In this document: positions 20,692 to 31,994 of the stretch, piece after piece
Layout: every line of letters begins with the position of its first letter
How positions within the stretch are numbered: position 1 is the first letter of the stretch
Assembly: GCA_021234155.1 (NCBI GenBank)
Contig: JAJEKV010000039.1
Span: forward strand, 10,431,077-10,495,076
Direction: 5' to 3'
Source of the DNA: Isoetes taiwanensis
Taxonomy: Eukaryota > Streptophyta > Lycopodiopsida > Isoetales > Isoetaceae
Length of the DNA: 64,000 nucleotides
The notes under the pieces: generated by a model
Seen by the model: only the letters and a program-made list of their open reading frames with translations
Databases searched by the model: none
Told to the model about the DNA's origin: nothing
Made by a program: the position numbers and the translations under genes

Positions 20692-23410
20692 ATTGTTGAA
20701 GATATTCCTGGAAAACCTTCAACCTCAATGGTTTAGAACCTCCAGGTTGCTTAAGGCAACCACTCTGTGTGAGAAAATCCCAAGGATAAAGTCTGAACAC
20801 AAGTTTAGAACTGCTATCCCAATTCAGAAAAAAGACGGCCTTAGAAAAAATGATGCCATTTGCAAACAGAGAAAGATTTAATCATGATTCCAAATGTCAC
20901 AGCCACTTAAGGTCTTAAAGAATGCTAGGCCAAAAGTTAGACGCAAAGAGAACAACACAGATCACTCAAAAAAGCACTTCTGACTGGGTCAAAACTAGGT
21001 CAATATCCTTGGCAGAGAGCAATTTTTTGCAGATCAAATAATATGAATTCTTTTGGTGTTCTGATGCTTGATTCTCACTCAGATATGTCTGCACACAAGG
21101 ATCAAACTCCTTTTTTGCAAAAACAGATGCAGAAAATCCTTGAAATTCAAGATTTGGCCAGTCTGACTATTACAGTCAGAAAACAACAAGCAGGGTTTGA
21201 CAAATTGATTTCCTGTTGATCTTTTTCGAACTTTGAAGGTACTCTACTACTTTTGATTGTCTGCAAGCAAGGGAAGGCTGCTTGTTTGATCAGAAATGCG
21301 GCTATAAACTTGAGAATGCAATTTTTGACTTGAGAAATACCAAAATGAGCAAGAATTCTGTAATCAGGCAAGATAAGAATGCTCTGTTGATGTTTTTGTG
21401 GCTTTTTGTTCTATCTCTTAGATGGGCTTTACTCTGCAAATGCACTTGATCTATTTGTTACACTAAACCTCTTGGATATTTGTACTGATATACTCTGAAT
21501 GCAATTTAATCTACTGTGATGCGGAACTTAAATCTGCAGAATAGAATATGCTGAGATCTAGTTTATAATGAGCTTTAGATAAAGTATTTCACTTTCAAAT
21601 TTCGCTTTTACCTTATTGCCTTACCTTGTTTTGAGAGTAGAGTGCAAATTAAACTCAAGTATGTCACCAAGGGTCGGATTTTCATTCATATCAATATCAC
21701 ACAATCATAAGTCAGATTCCCAAGCTCTGAGGTCTTGGGTACAGGATCAAGTCATTATTCAAATAGTAAACAAAACAGTAGCATCAGGTAATCCATGGAT
21801 TTTGAAGCTTGGAAGGCAGATTCAAGCTCAAGTCCTTCAAAATCGGTCTCAGAATGAGTAGTGTTGATCGATTCTCTTGCCCAAAGCACTCGACGTTTCT
21901 CTGAGCACATTTTTCCTTTTCAAATTGCTCTGTTCCGGCCCGTTCTTGGCAAAATTGGTTCAGATCCTTGTCGTTTTGCTTAATCCAAAGGTTCTTGGCT
22001 TAGCATAGGTGTATCCAGGAGCATTTACCTATGATTAGGCTGTTAGATTGTTCAGAAAATCTGGATCTTTGCATGACAGAGAATTGGGGTTCTTGAGATT
22101 TCGAAGCCAAACATCCCACAGGCATTTTTCATAAAGGAAGACATGGGTATACAAGGCATAGCCCACGTGGATTATTAATATTACGTGCTATGCCCACGTG
22201 GGATTCGGTATGTTACCGCCCTACACGCCCTGGTGTGCCACGTGGCGGGGGGAGATTGGATGGGGGAGAGCCTAGGCCAGGGGGGTAGATAGGAATTTTT
22301 TTTTTTGCTTTTTTAAACTTTGGCATGATTCTTAATAACCTCAAAATGAAGGTCAATATGATGTCTTTTTTGAAAATTCTTTTTTGCAAATGAATCTTTT
22401 TTGATGCTTTATGACATGGAAGAATCTTTTTGCAAATATGAATTCTTGGCTTTTTAGCTCAAAATGGGGGCAAAAATGATGAAGTGGCTAGTTGGCATGG
22501 TGAGTTGGCAAAAGGAGGATGACATGGCAACATGAGGTGATGATGTGTCAAACAAGTTGGAAAAATGTCTTTTTTCTAGTCAAAACTTTTGATGAGGTGG
22601 AAATGACATGTATGACACGTGTGTGATGATGCGGAGGTGTTAGTGATGATGTGGCGTGATGACATGTCCCCTTAAGAGCCTAAATGACTTTACTTAGGTC
22701 AAATTTTCAAAAGAATGAATTTTCATGAAGGGTGACATGTGTGCATAATGACATGGCAATGGTGATGATGTGGATGGTGATTTGGCAATTTTGGGTGGTG
22801 ACATGGGTCGATTTGGCACTAGTGCACATGAACTTGCAACTTTTATGCAATAACTTGATTGTTTGACTTTTCATGCTTCCCTTAGGAATTTGTGCACTTT
22901 CTCTCTCCATTTTGACTTTTAGAGAGAGAATATGACCTTAGATCGTGGGAGAGGCCAAATTGAATAGAATTTTTTTCTTTTTTAAGATGGTGGTGGCATG
23001 ATGGATGTGTGAAGTGTGAATGATGTATGAATGACATGTTTTGACTAGAGAAAAGGCTATTTGCCAAATTTGCTATGGGATATGAAGGTGAGACATGGAA
23101 TATGAGGTAAATAGGATGTTTTGAGTAGAAATAAGGTGGTGATCTCTAGATATGAACCATGTGAAATAGTGCTCATGCCAAGAACTCAAAGTAAACCACA
23201 TACCAAGTCAGCTTGAGGGGTCTTCAAATCTTCAAATTGCTTTGCTTGAATCTACTTTCCTTGCATGTTTGTGTGATTTTCAATGAATGTCCTCTCCTTG
23301 GCTCTTCAAGCTAGTGTCTTCTTGTGATCTTTAGGGATCAAAGTCATCAAATTTGCAGCTTTTATATTCAAATGCTCAAGTCAACATGTTTTTGTGTGCA
23401 ATGCTCTTCT
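20692..23410 (-). repeat. 2.7-kb direct repeat, copy 1 (gypsy leader/LTR-side sequence and gag start)
   Basis: This block matches 36361-39061 in the same orientation with few changes per 60 bases over most of its length. Its left end includes the first part of the gypsy gag frame (minus strand), so it is the 5' side of a second gypsy copy rather than a plain LTR. The part at 22440-22860 is rich in GATGATGTGG/GATGACATGG words. The repeat breaks exactly where LINE sequence begins at 23411. Confidence 0.85.
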
Positions 23411-25222
23411 CCATTGGCAAGCTCCCCGTGCAGCTACTGCCGCAACATCCCAGGTGCCCCAGCTGCGCCTGGACTACGACCGTGCAGGGACCTATGCCTA
23501 GCTACTTGAGTATGATCTGGTGGGACTGCTGCAACTCCCCACACTTCAACAGCAATATGTTCAGCTGACTGACCTGCTTCTGACAGACAGTGCCCCGGGA
23601 CAGGTTATGGGATAGACTGCGGTAGCTGGGGACCCCCCTTGACTTGCAGAATGCAGTATATAGGCTATATGAGGCATGATCGGGCCGTATCACATCGTCA
23701 GGACAGCCGGTAATCAGTAGTATTGGAGTGCGTCAGGGTTGCCCCCTCTCCCCCACACTCTTTGGCCTATACATTAACCAGCTGGAAGATTGGCTCTCTG
23801 AGCATGGAGGGACAGGCTCCCATCTCATGCATCACACAATCCGGGCAACTCATATATGATGACAATGTCAACCTCTTGGCCTATACTCCAGAGGACATGG
23901 AACGTCACCTGGATGCTCTTGACACTTTTTGCCGATTCACTGGTATGCGAGTTAACTTGGCCAAAACTAGGGTGCTGCTAGTTTCATCATCCCGTCAGCC
24001 AAGGCTTCCCTCATTCATTTACCAGGGACAAGATGTAGAGGTGGCTCCGACCTACAAGTACTTGGGAATCGAGTTCTCTGCTACCACCCACTGGGATGCT
24101 GCCATCAGGTTGCGGGTCACGGCGGGTTGGAAAGCACTATATGCCATGCAGAACAACAGCCACAAGGCAGAGTTGTATGCTTGGGGCTACTAGTCACACT
24201 TGTTTCGGGCCTCGGTCGAGCCGGTCTCTTGTATGGGGCAGAAGTGTGGGGGGCGGTGATATCCCTCAACACCTGGAATGACCTCGAGCAGGTGCAGAAA
24301 GCCTTCTTGGCATGAGCCCTTGGAGTAAAGTCCACAGTTCCATACCAGATCCTACTCCAGGAGACAGGTTTTTTACCCCTTCAACGGGCTGCATTGGAAT
24401 GCCATATCATTTACTTCCAGAAGGTGGTCGCTATGGGTGATACACGTTTGCCCAACCATGCTTTGACCATGGCGATGGGTCTCCAATGCCTCAAAGCCTG
24501 CTGGAAGGACAAGCAAGCTCAGTGGTTATCACGCTGGAGTGTACAGGCAAACAGATGCGTACATGTAAGGACAAAGAAAGATCACAAGGCACTCAAGATG
24601 TACCTAGATGCTACTTTCCTTTGCAAGCTTTGGGATGCAGATGCTCTGACGCACGTTAAACTGGCACACTATCAGCAGCAAGTCAATCCTAGGCTCACGA
24701 GAGGCCCACACCAGTACTTGTACATCCATTTGCCCATGAAGAAGCGCAGACTTATAGCTTCCATTCACACGGGTGCACATCGTCTCCGCATTGAGACAGG
24801 ATGTTGGGCTCGGGAAGCACGGGAGGAAAGGCTTTGCCAATGTTGCCATTAGGGCGCCATTGAGGATGAATGTCATGCCCTCCAGATCTGCCCAGTGTTT
24901 GCCCATATCCGAGAGCGGTATGTTCGATTACTAGTGCCTGGTCAACCGTTGCATGAGTTATTGAATACGGCGTCAGTGGGTTTGTTGGGGTCATACCTCC
25001 AGGAGGTTATGGATGCACGGACTCAGTTGTATCCTCCGAGACAGTATTGAACTGTCCTATACAATCGTACAGCGTGCCAGCATACTTATTACTGCTAAGG
25101 TTTTTCCCTCGAAAACCCTTCGAGGCGGGGTTTTTTAATCCTGACAGTAATACGCTTGCTGCTCTCTTTTTGTTTGGGTCCCATAGGCCAATCGGTCTCT
25201 GTAGACGATAAAAATTCCTTTG
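23411..25222 (+). mobile_element. LINE fragment A: linker, partial RT, zinc knuckle, 3' end
   Basis: The + strand reads VPQLRLDYDRAGTY (near 23458), then after an internal deletion RT pieces GVRQGCPLSPTLF (near 23727) and YDDNVNLLAYTPEDM, where the usual YADD is damaged. Then come RLPSFIYQGQDVEVAPTYKY, GLLYGAEVWG, and the C-terminal cysteine/histidine knuckle around LCQCCH and ECHALQICPVFAHIR (near 24830-24910). Stops and frameshifts are common. The last 80 bases, ending GACGATAAAA at about 25222, match the 3' end of the minus-strand LINE at 9.83 kb. LINEs move by target-primed reverse transcription; this copy cannot. Confidence 0.85.
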
Positions 25223-25227
25223 AGTGC

Positions 25228-26013
25228 CTCTTCCATTTCCAAGTTAATCTTGTATACCAGTCTCAAAGATGGTAACTCAAGCTCCACTGTGACAACTGAT
25301 TCTATTCCATACACCAGCTGAAAGATGTATACCTGGTAGCTGTTTTAACAGTGGTTCTGTAGGCCCACAATGCATCGTGTAATTTGACATGCCAATCTCT
25401 TCTAAAAATATCTATGGTCTTCTGCAGAATTGATTTGAGAACTTTGTTGGTGGATTATGCCTGACCATTCCTTTGGGGATAATAGGAGGAGTTTTTCACA
25501 TGCTTCACCTTAAGTGTGGTTAGCAAAGTTATAATAACTTCATTAATGAATTGAAGAATACCAAACCTGGCACGCATGTGTAACAAGCAGTGAATCTTGA
25601 GTTTAATCACTAACCCTTCTTCTTGAATTATGTTAAGGCATTAGCTTGCCTCAGAGGTGCTGACTCAGCCCATTTTGTGAAATAGTCTGTTGCAACAAGC
25701 ACATATTCATGTTGAGTAGAAGAAGGAGGATCTATGGGGCCAATGAAATCCAACTCCCAAACTTGGAATGGTCCAGGGGAAGTTATGGCTGTGAGAGGTG
25801 TTGGTGTTGGTTGTAGAATTCTTTTGCCAAATATCTGGCACTTATAACAGTCCTTGTAAAGAGTAGGCGGAAAGTATCCAGACCTCAATATTTTCTTGGT
25901 TGTTGTGTCAGCTGCATAGTGCCCTCCACATACTCCATCATGACAAGCCTCCATAACCAAATCTGCCTCTTCTTTGTCCACACACCTCATTAATACTCCT
26001 TCCTTATCAAGGA
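25228..26013 (-). pseudogene. Ty3/gypsy integrase (end of the minus-strand gypsy element)
   Basis: The minus strand encodes the integrase zinc-domain end (DCYKCQIFGKRILQP). The catalytic core begins VWELDFIGPIDPPS (first D) and DYFTKWAESAPLRQANA (second D). Near 25460 it reads NSSYYPQRNGQA followed by a stop and STNKVLKSIL, with the stop where the catalytic E normally stands. The sequence continues with DALWAYRTTVKTATRYT. Integrase inserts the element cDNA into the host; this one is dead. The start is cut by LINE fragment B at about 26.02 kb, and LINE fragment A ends right beside its 3' end. Confidence 0.88.
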
Positions 26014-26019
26014 ACAGGT

Positions 26020-28000
26020 TGAAAACAACGAGAACCCAGTTGCGGGGGCTGGCGAAGAGATCAATCTTGATCCCATGTGCTCAAAAACCTTGCAGTTAGC
26101 GTGGGAGAGGCAATGGGTTGCGAGATGGAGAATCGCATCGGCGGTTGGAAGGCAAAGCTTAAGCAGCACACTTTGAGAGGCAACGGGGAGAAGCGGTCTT
26201 GCTGATCTGCGAGCTTCGGCGTGGAGTCCCTCCTCACCACCATAGAGACCATGGCACGGGATAGGCGGTGTCTTGGCGAAAGGGATCTGATGGCAACCAT
26301 CTCCCGCCTCAAGTCAGAAGTTGAGGGGTCTGCCACCATAATATGAAACCTCCCAGCCGCCTTCGAAGCCAGCCAGACAGAGCTAAGAGCCCTATAGGGT
26401 AGGGCTGCGACACAAGATCAGGAGATATAGGAGCTCCGAGCAGCGTAATCCTCTAGCAAGGCAAGGGCCTCCATCTTAGGGTCCATAAACAATTCGCGAC
26501 GATTACCCGAATGAGTTGGCCAAGCGGCAGAAATTTCAGGGGAGTCTCGACTCAGATTCAGAACGGCCGGCCGCGAACACCGCGGGGCAGACAAGCCCAC
26601 ATGCCCACCAACCCACAAGTCGCCAACCAGGCAGACAGACGACCTGCTACATCTCGAACACCAACCCGTCCTTCATTGTGAGCGGCCACACACTCTACTA
26701 TGACACCACCAATTGGGGCGATAATGTTGCCCGCGACTCAGTGAACGAGCAAAAAATGGCCGACGACATCATAATGTGGTGGTATGTGGACTGTCAGAGG
26801 AAGCAGGAGAAGATCTCACCAAGCGCTTCCAGGATCAGAGGGCACAGCCTGTCGAGCCTCTCAGGCTATCTACATTTTTCGGTGTTCAACGAGTGCACAT
26901 GCAAGCGTGGGCATGGGGGGGGTTGCCTGCTACTATCGTGCAACCTTGGAGCAGTCAGTCTCGCTGCACAAAACAGACAGGTACAATCGTTACTTGTGGG
27001 TGCGTGTGCAGCATGATAGTGGCAGTATCCTCTTCATAGCAGCATGCTACTTTCCACATGCCGAGAGCAACTTTTATAACACTCATTCGGGTGTGGATAG
27101 ATTGGAGCCCTATGTCGATCTATATGATGACATACAGCAGCACAAACAGCTGGGCAAGGTTATGCTGCTTGGAGACTTTAACGCACGCACAGGAGCCGAG
27201 CAGGTCCCGAAATTTGAGCCTTTGGCAAAGGACGTCTTGCAGTTGAAGCCCGCAGAGGTAGATTGGTCAAGGATATCAGATGACAACTATATTTCACGCT
27301 ATGGCAGGCAGTTGTTGCTGATGGGTAGTATTTTTGACCTGGTTATTTGTAATGGGTTGGCACAATGGTCGTCTTCCAGCCGTTGCACTTACAGACAGGA
27401 GAACCAAGGGGGCAGCTCCAGTGTGGTGGATTATCTGTTGGTCGAGGAACAGGATCTGCACCTGGTTGCCCATTTTTCCATTGGAACAGACACTCGGGAC
27501 GACGAAGTGGACTCAGACCACCAGCCCCTATTCGTGCATATACATTGGCAGGCTCCCCATGCATCCACTGCCTCAACACCCCAGGTGCCCCAGCTGCGCC
27601 TGGACTACGACCGTGCAGGGACCTATTTCCAGATGCTTGAGCATGATTGGGCGGAACTACTGCAACTCCCCACACTTCAGCAGCAATCTGTTCAGCTGAC
27701 TCACCTGCTTCTGACAGCTGCTGAAAGATGTTTTGGGAGAGGCCACTCACGGAGAACCTCGGGCACTGCCACCTTCCCCCGCAACAGATGGTTCGATGAT
27801 GAGTGTCGGGAGCTCAAACGCGACACTGATCCCACCTCCCGCCCACAGGCTATCAAACAATACAGCTCCTTCCTCAAGAACCAGAAAGCCACGTACCTTG
27901 CAGAGCATCAGCAACAGATGTTCCGTCTCCTGGACCGGCATCCCAAGACATTCTGGAGAAAGATATTGAGCAAGGCTGTATAGCCCACAGGGAACATCAT
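26020..28000 (+). mobile_element. LINE fragment B: ORF1 remnant, endonuclease, linker (3' end missing)
   Basis: The segment lies inside the gypsy element between its integrase and native RNase H. 26.06-26.5 kb holds a decayed coiled-coil-like ORF1 (MATISRLKSEVEG). 26.8-27.98 kb holds the endonuclease and linker. Sequence 27540-27720 overlaps the start of LINE fragment A. Loss of the 3' end is unusual, because LINEs are normally truncated at the 5' end, so deletion or recombination followed insertion. Confidence 0.8.
26784..27983 (+). CDS. LINE apurinic-like (APE-type) endonuclease plus linker
   Basis: The 399-codon frame covers an APE-type endonuclease: GGVACYYRATLEQSVSL, then MLLGDFNARTGAEQ (catalytic N and metal-binding D), SSVVDYLLVEEQ, and SDHQPLFVHIHW (catalytic D and H). 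The linker RLDYDRAGTYFQMLEHDW and FPRNRWFDDECRELKRD follow. The endonuclease nicks the target DNA so that reverse transcription can prime there. The earliest part of the ORF (before about 26870) is probably out of the true frame. The protein stops at 27983 before any RT. Confidence 0.85.
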   Translation: MWTVRGSRRRSHQALPGSEGTACRASQAIYIFRCSTSAHASVGMGGVACYYRATLEQSVSLHKTDRYNRYLWVRVQHDSGSILFIAACYFPHAESNFYNTHSGVDRLEPYVDLYDDIQQHKQLGKVMLLGDFNARTGAEQVPKFEPLAKDVLQLKPAEVDWSRISDDNYISRYGRQLLLMGSIFDLVICNGLAQWSSSSRCTYRQENQGGSSSVVDYLLVEEQDLHLVAHFSIGTDTRDDEVDSDHQPLFVHIHWQAPHASTASTPQVPQLRLDYDRAGTYFQMLEHDWAELLQLPTLQQQSVQLTHLLLTAAERCFGRGHSRRTSGTATFPRNRWFDDECRELKRDTDPTSRPQAIKQYSSFLKNQKATYLAEHQQQMFRLLDRHPKTFWRKILSKAV

Positions 28001-28096
28001 CTTGGAGCAATGGGTATTCTATTCTTATCAACCCTGCACAAAATGTCATTTATAAGTCTGAATTTGCTGCATTTTTCCTTGAATCTTCTTTGCTGG

Positions 28097-29520
28097 CTAA
28101 CATTCAGTTCTTGAGGCAGCTCTCCAAACTCCAGGTACTTTTTTATTTTGCCAATCTGCTTCTTTCATGTAAGTAACAACCAAGTTCATAGCAACGTTGT
28201 CTTCAAATTCTTCCAAACCTTCTTGGTCCTCATGTTTAAAGAGAGCATAAAGAAGATATGCACTGGGATCATCAATTGTTTTGATCACCTTTACACTTAA
28301 GTTGTATGTCTGCACTTTGCAAGCCCATTTATATATCTTAACTTTGTGTGGATTTTTAGCAAAAGCAGGGACATAGGATCTTGTCTCATCATGACTTGAA
28401 TCTCATTATTTTGAAAGATGTGGCCTTGTCTATCTATCAGAAATATGAGAGCAGCTGCACTTTTCTCGAGTCTAGAGTACCTGACTTCTGTGTCTGACTT
28501 CTGTGTCTGCTTGCAAAGGTGATGACCATGTTTTCCTGCAGCAAAGCTACCCCTATGGCTTTTTTGTGATGCTTATATAAGCTTGAAAAGGTTTTGAGGG
28601 ATCAGGAGGTTTAAGCAAGGTAGATTCACAGATTGCTTGAATTATCTTGTCAAAAGCCTCTTCACAAGACTCATTCCAATTTACAAGTATATGCTTGCTT
28701 CCTTGCTTTGTGAATTTTTCTATCTTTGTCAGATCTGTGATTGGGCTGACTGTATGAGAGAAATGTGGCACATACATCATAAGGAAGCTTGTCATACCTA
28801 AAAAGCTTTTCACCTGCTTGATGGTTTTGGGTGGTAGCCTCCTCAGAGCCTGCACCTTGCCTTCAGCAACTTGAATACCTCGTCTATATCTCATGCCCCA
28901 GCAGGTCTCCTTTGGAACATAAAAACATGCACTACTTGGGATTTAGATTTACTCCCCTTTTTCTGCACAAAGAAAAAAGTTTAATCAGATAATTCAAGTG
29001 ATCATCCATAGAAGTTTCCAAGCAAAGATCATCTAAAAAGACACTGAACAAATTTGATGGCATTTCTTTGAATATGGAATCCATTGCTCTCTGAAATGTT
29101 GCTGAGGCATTCATTAGGCCAAAAGGCATCCTTTTCATAGCAAAGGTGCCCCAAGGTGTGATAAATGCTGCCTTGGGCTGATCTTCCTCCTTGGTACTAA
29201 TGTGATTGAACCCTGAAAAACCATCCAAGAATGAGTAGATTTCTTTTCCAGCAATAACATGTAAAACTTGTTCCAAAAAAGGTAAGGGATAGCAACCTTT
29301 CATAGTGGCCTTATTCAGGTCTCTATAATCAATGCATAGCCTTACTGTTTTGTTCTTTTTTTCAACTGGCGCAATACAGGATAACCAATCAGGATTTACT
29401 ATCTCTGCTATGACACCTGCATCTTTCATTTTAAAAAGCTCTTCTTTTATCAGGTCAAGCAAAGCAACATTTATCCTTCTTAACTTCTGCACTACAGGTT
29501 TTTCATTTTCCTTAATTCTT
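28097..29520 (-). pseudogene. Ty3/gypsy reverse transcriptase and native RNase H (decayed)
   Basis: On the minus strand, 29492-28932 encodes RT: IDYRDLNKATMKGCYPLPF, YSFLDGFSGFNHI (first catalytic D), MPFGLMNASATFQRAMD and VFLDDLCLE (FLDD instead of the usual YVDD). 28894-28553 continues with SFLGMTSFLMMYVPHFS into the native RNase H start. The native RNase H (28570-28100) reads KAIGVALLQENMVITFASR then YSRLEKSAAALIFL, but the opening catalytic D of the usual TDAS motif is missing (AYISIT). At least two frameshifts separate the parts. Confidence 0.88.
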
Positions 29521-29551
29521 ATTTCAAATTCACAAACCTTCCTGTCACCAC

Positions 29552-30742
29552 CTAGTAGCTCTTTATAATCCCATGCAAAAATATCCTTCCATTCCTCAAA
29601 GATTTGAGTAACTTTACCTTCATCCTTTTTTTGAAAAGCTCTCCAACATACAAAATTCTCTTTTGGTCATTTTTCTCCATTTTTACCTCCCCTACCTGTT
29701 TTTCATTGCTTGCATTGATCATCAGGATGGGATGTAATTGCCTCAAGTCTTCCTTCTCCAGTTCTTCTTCTTTGATTGCTCCCTCAGATAAATGTTCAAA
29801 TAGAACATTTTTGCAAAGAGCGTCTGCTTCAACATTCAGGTCTCTTGTCACATGTTGCAACTCCCAACTTTTGAATCTTGCAAGCTCTCCCATGGTTTGG
29901 TCTCTAAGTACTATCATTTCCTCCTTGTTGGCTTGATATTATCCTGAAATTTGCCTGGAAACCAATTGAGAATCACCAAAGATAACAATATTAGTTATGC
30001 CAATGTGTTTATCTTTCTGAAGTCCTGCAATAATTGCCTTATATTCAGCCATGTTTGATGTGGTGTTGGGGTGTATCTTGCTAATCTTAGCCAAGAGCAT
30101 GCTGTTTTTGTCCTTTAAAATGCCGGCAGAAGAAGCAATATTTAATTTTTTAGAAACTCCCCCATCAAACCATAGGAAGGCAAAATTTTCTTCTGATGTT
30201 GTATCATCCTTTGCTATTACTGCTATCTTTACATTTGAGACATCAATGGACATTTCATATTCACCAAGAAGATTTGGCACCAACAAGTCTTCTTCAATAA
30301 AATTAATAGATTCAAACTCACGTAGTTTATTTAGAAGGGTTATTGTTCTCTTGCCATCTGATATAGTGCATTCTCCTTTTGACCAAATTGGTCTAGCATC
30401 AACTGTGGATAGCCATCTCCTTCCTAAGAGCAGGTCATATATGTCTGCCTTGTCATCCATTCCTTCAAAGGCCACCACCACGAAGTTAGCAGCAACCACA
30501 ATTCCTTCAACATTTATCAGAACATTGCTTAATATGCCTATAGGATTTATCCTTGAGTTTGAGAAATATTTTAACACCATAAATGCCTTCCTGTCTATTT
30601 CCAGACCACACATTCTCGTTACATGATGAGGAATAACATTTAAAGGAGATCCCCCATCAAGTAGCACTTTAGTCAGAGTTTTTTTGCCCACCTTAGCTGC
30701 ACATGTGAAAGCACTTGGGTCATATTCATTTTGTACTAGCAT
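29552..30742 (-). pseudogene. Gypsy protease followed by an extra archaeal-type RNase H
   Basis: 30742-29939 begins with an aspartic protease (VLLDGGSPLNVIP, where retroviral enzymes have DTG/DSG, and LLGRRWL). It continues into an RNase H of the RVT_3/archaeal kind: FLWFDGGVSKK (D), SNMAEYKAIIAGLQ (E), IVIFGDSQLVSRQ (D), and after one in-frame TAA at 29939-29941, QHVTRDLNVEADALCK (D). All four catalytic acids are present. The domain lies between protease and RT; the usual place for such an extra RNase H in the plant Tat lineage is after RT. The sequence then shifts frame into EEWKDIFAWDYKELLGG before RT. One stop and a frameshift break it. Confidence 0.88.
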
Positions 30743-31686
30743 TTGTTCACCAATGTGACCTTGAGAGCTACTTGTTCTTCTTGTGATAAATTAACATGCT
30801 CCTCCTTGGTCATATTCAGTATCTTTTCTCTATAAGAAGGTGCAATTCTCAGCAATGTATTCTTCATTAAAGAATCAAATTCATCAAGCTCTTTATCTTT
30901 TTTAGCATATTTTTGGTGGGGAGAGATAGGTACAACCTGATTGTCTTCTTTAGCCTTTTCACAGGGCACCTTTATTTCTAACTTGCCATGGATATTTTCT
31001 TCACATCTGGCACCTTGCATGGCTCTGGTGTGCATAGCCATGATCTCTTCTTGCTCTTTTAATTCCTGCATAAACCTGATTGTCACAACTGGATCAGTAG
31101 CAAATCTAACTGGGGTAGAAGGACTTGGTTCAAGGGCAAATCTATTTGCAGCATTTGGTTCAGTAGCCTTGGCTGCTTCCTGTCTTGCAAAATACTCTTT
31201 TACACTGCACCTTTCCTCATAATGTCCAATTGCCTTGCAAAAGGCACAGATTGGGCACTCCTTACCAAAATGTCCTCTTTTTCCACACTTTGTGCATGGT
31301 CTATACCAACAATAATCAGAAGAGTGAGTATCTCTTTGGCAATATGCACAAGGTGGATAGGTTTTCCTCTCAGGTCTCGAAGTTTTCATTTCTTGAAGTT
31401 GTTTTATGACCTCCAGCAATGCCTCAGATACCTTTGAGATTTCAGCTTTGACTTCAGCTACAGGACTGATTGAATCCTCCACTTTTGGCTTTTTTTTTTC
31501 CTTTTGGATAGCATATACTGGCACTGGATCAGGTCTCATGTATTGTGGCTCATGATCTGGAAAGAATGGATCATTAGTCATGTGCACATCATCCGGAAGA
31601 TAAGACGAAACATTGGCAATCTCAACAGCTTCAGTGAAGGCTTTGTGTATAGTGTCAAAGCCTTCCTGTTTCTGGAGCTTATACAT
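30736..31686 (-). CDS. Gypsy gag, C-terminal part with three zinc knuckles
   Basis: The 316-codon frame has three CCHC-type motifs in a row, CAYCQRDTHSSDYC, CTKCGKRGHFGKEC and CAFCKAIGHYEERC. They are flanked by charged coiled-coil-like sequence (VKAEISKVSEALLEVIKQL). Gag coats the element RNA and forms the virus-like particle. The frame overlaps the protease frame by about 7 bases, which fits ribosomal frameshifting. Its N-terminal part is missing here and continues at 36.47-35.74 kb; a SINE tail abuts its first codon. Confidence 0.88.
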   Translation of the reverse strand: MYKLQKQEGFDTIHKAFTEAVEIANVSSYLPDDVHMTNDPFFPDHEPQYMRPDPVPVYAIQKEKKKPKVEDSISPVAEVKAEISKVSEALLEVIKQLQEMKTSRPERKTYPPCAYCQRDTHSSDYCWYRPCTKCGKRGHFGKECPICAFCKAIGHYEERCSVKEYFARQEAAKATEPNAANRFALEPSPSTPVRFATDPVVTIRFMQELKEQEEIMAMHTRAMQGARCEENIHGKLEIKVPCEKAKEDNQVVPISPHQKYAKKDKELDEFDSLMKNTLLRIAPSYREKILNMTKEEHVNLSQEEQVALKVTLVNKC

Positions 31687-31940
31687 CTTTATATCTAATC
31701 TTTATATCTAATATAATAAGAAAATAGCGTCCATCTGCATGCATGCGTGAGTGAGTATTCCCACCATCCGGCCGGTGGAGGATGCGCCAACTTGATCTTG
31801 AGGCGTCAGGTGGACCTTGGCCTCTCAAAGCTCCCAAGTTTGGTGGACAAAATTTTTTTGGTTTACCAAGGACTTGAACCCTGGACATTGCCCCCCAAAC
31901 CCCACCCTTACCACTAGACCAACCACCTTTTCTTGAAATA
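31683..31940 (-). mobile_element. tRNA-derived SINE, minus strand
   Basis: On the minus strand the head has a perfect RNA polymerase III A box, TGGTCTAGTGG (within 31907-31921), and a perfect B box, GGTTCAAGTCC (31870-31880), spaced as in a tRNA. A 170-bp body follows, then a tail with two copies of TTAGATATAAAGA. It is inserted beside the gypsy gag. No target-site duplication was found by eye. Confidence 0.75.
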
Positions 31941-31994
31941 ATAGGAAGTCCATGCATAGTTAAAGAATTTGGGGGCCTAATTAATTCAAGGATA

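Noticed and set aside
21616-21861. 81-codon plus-strand ORF also present at 37265-37516
   Set aside because: Its conservation is explained by recent duplication of the 2.7-kb repeat; no motif, and it opposes the gypsy reading direction.
31870-31921. Possible genuine tRNA gene
   Set aside because: A and B boxes are perfect, but the acceptor stem and a full cloverleaf are not seen, and a SINE body and tail follow.
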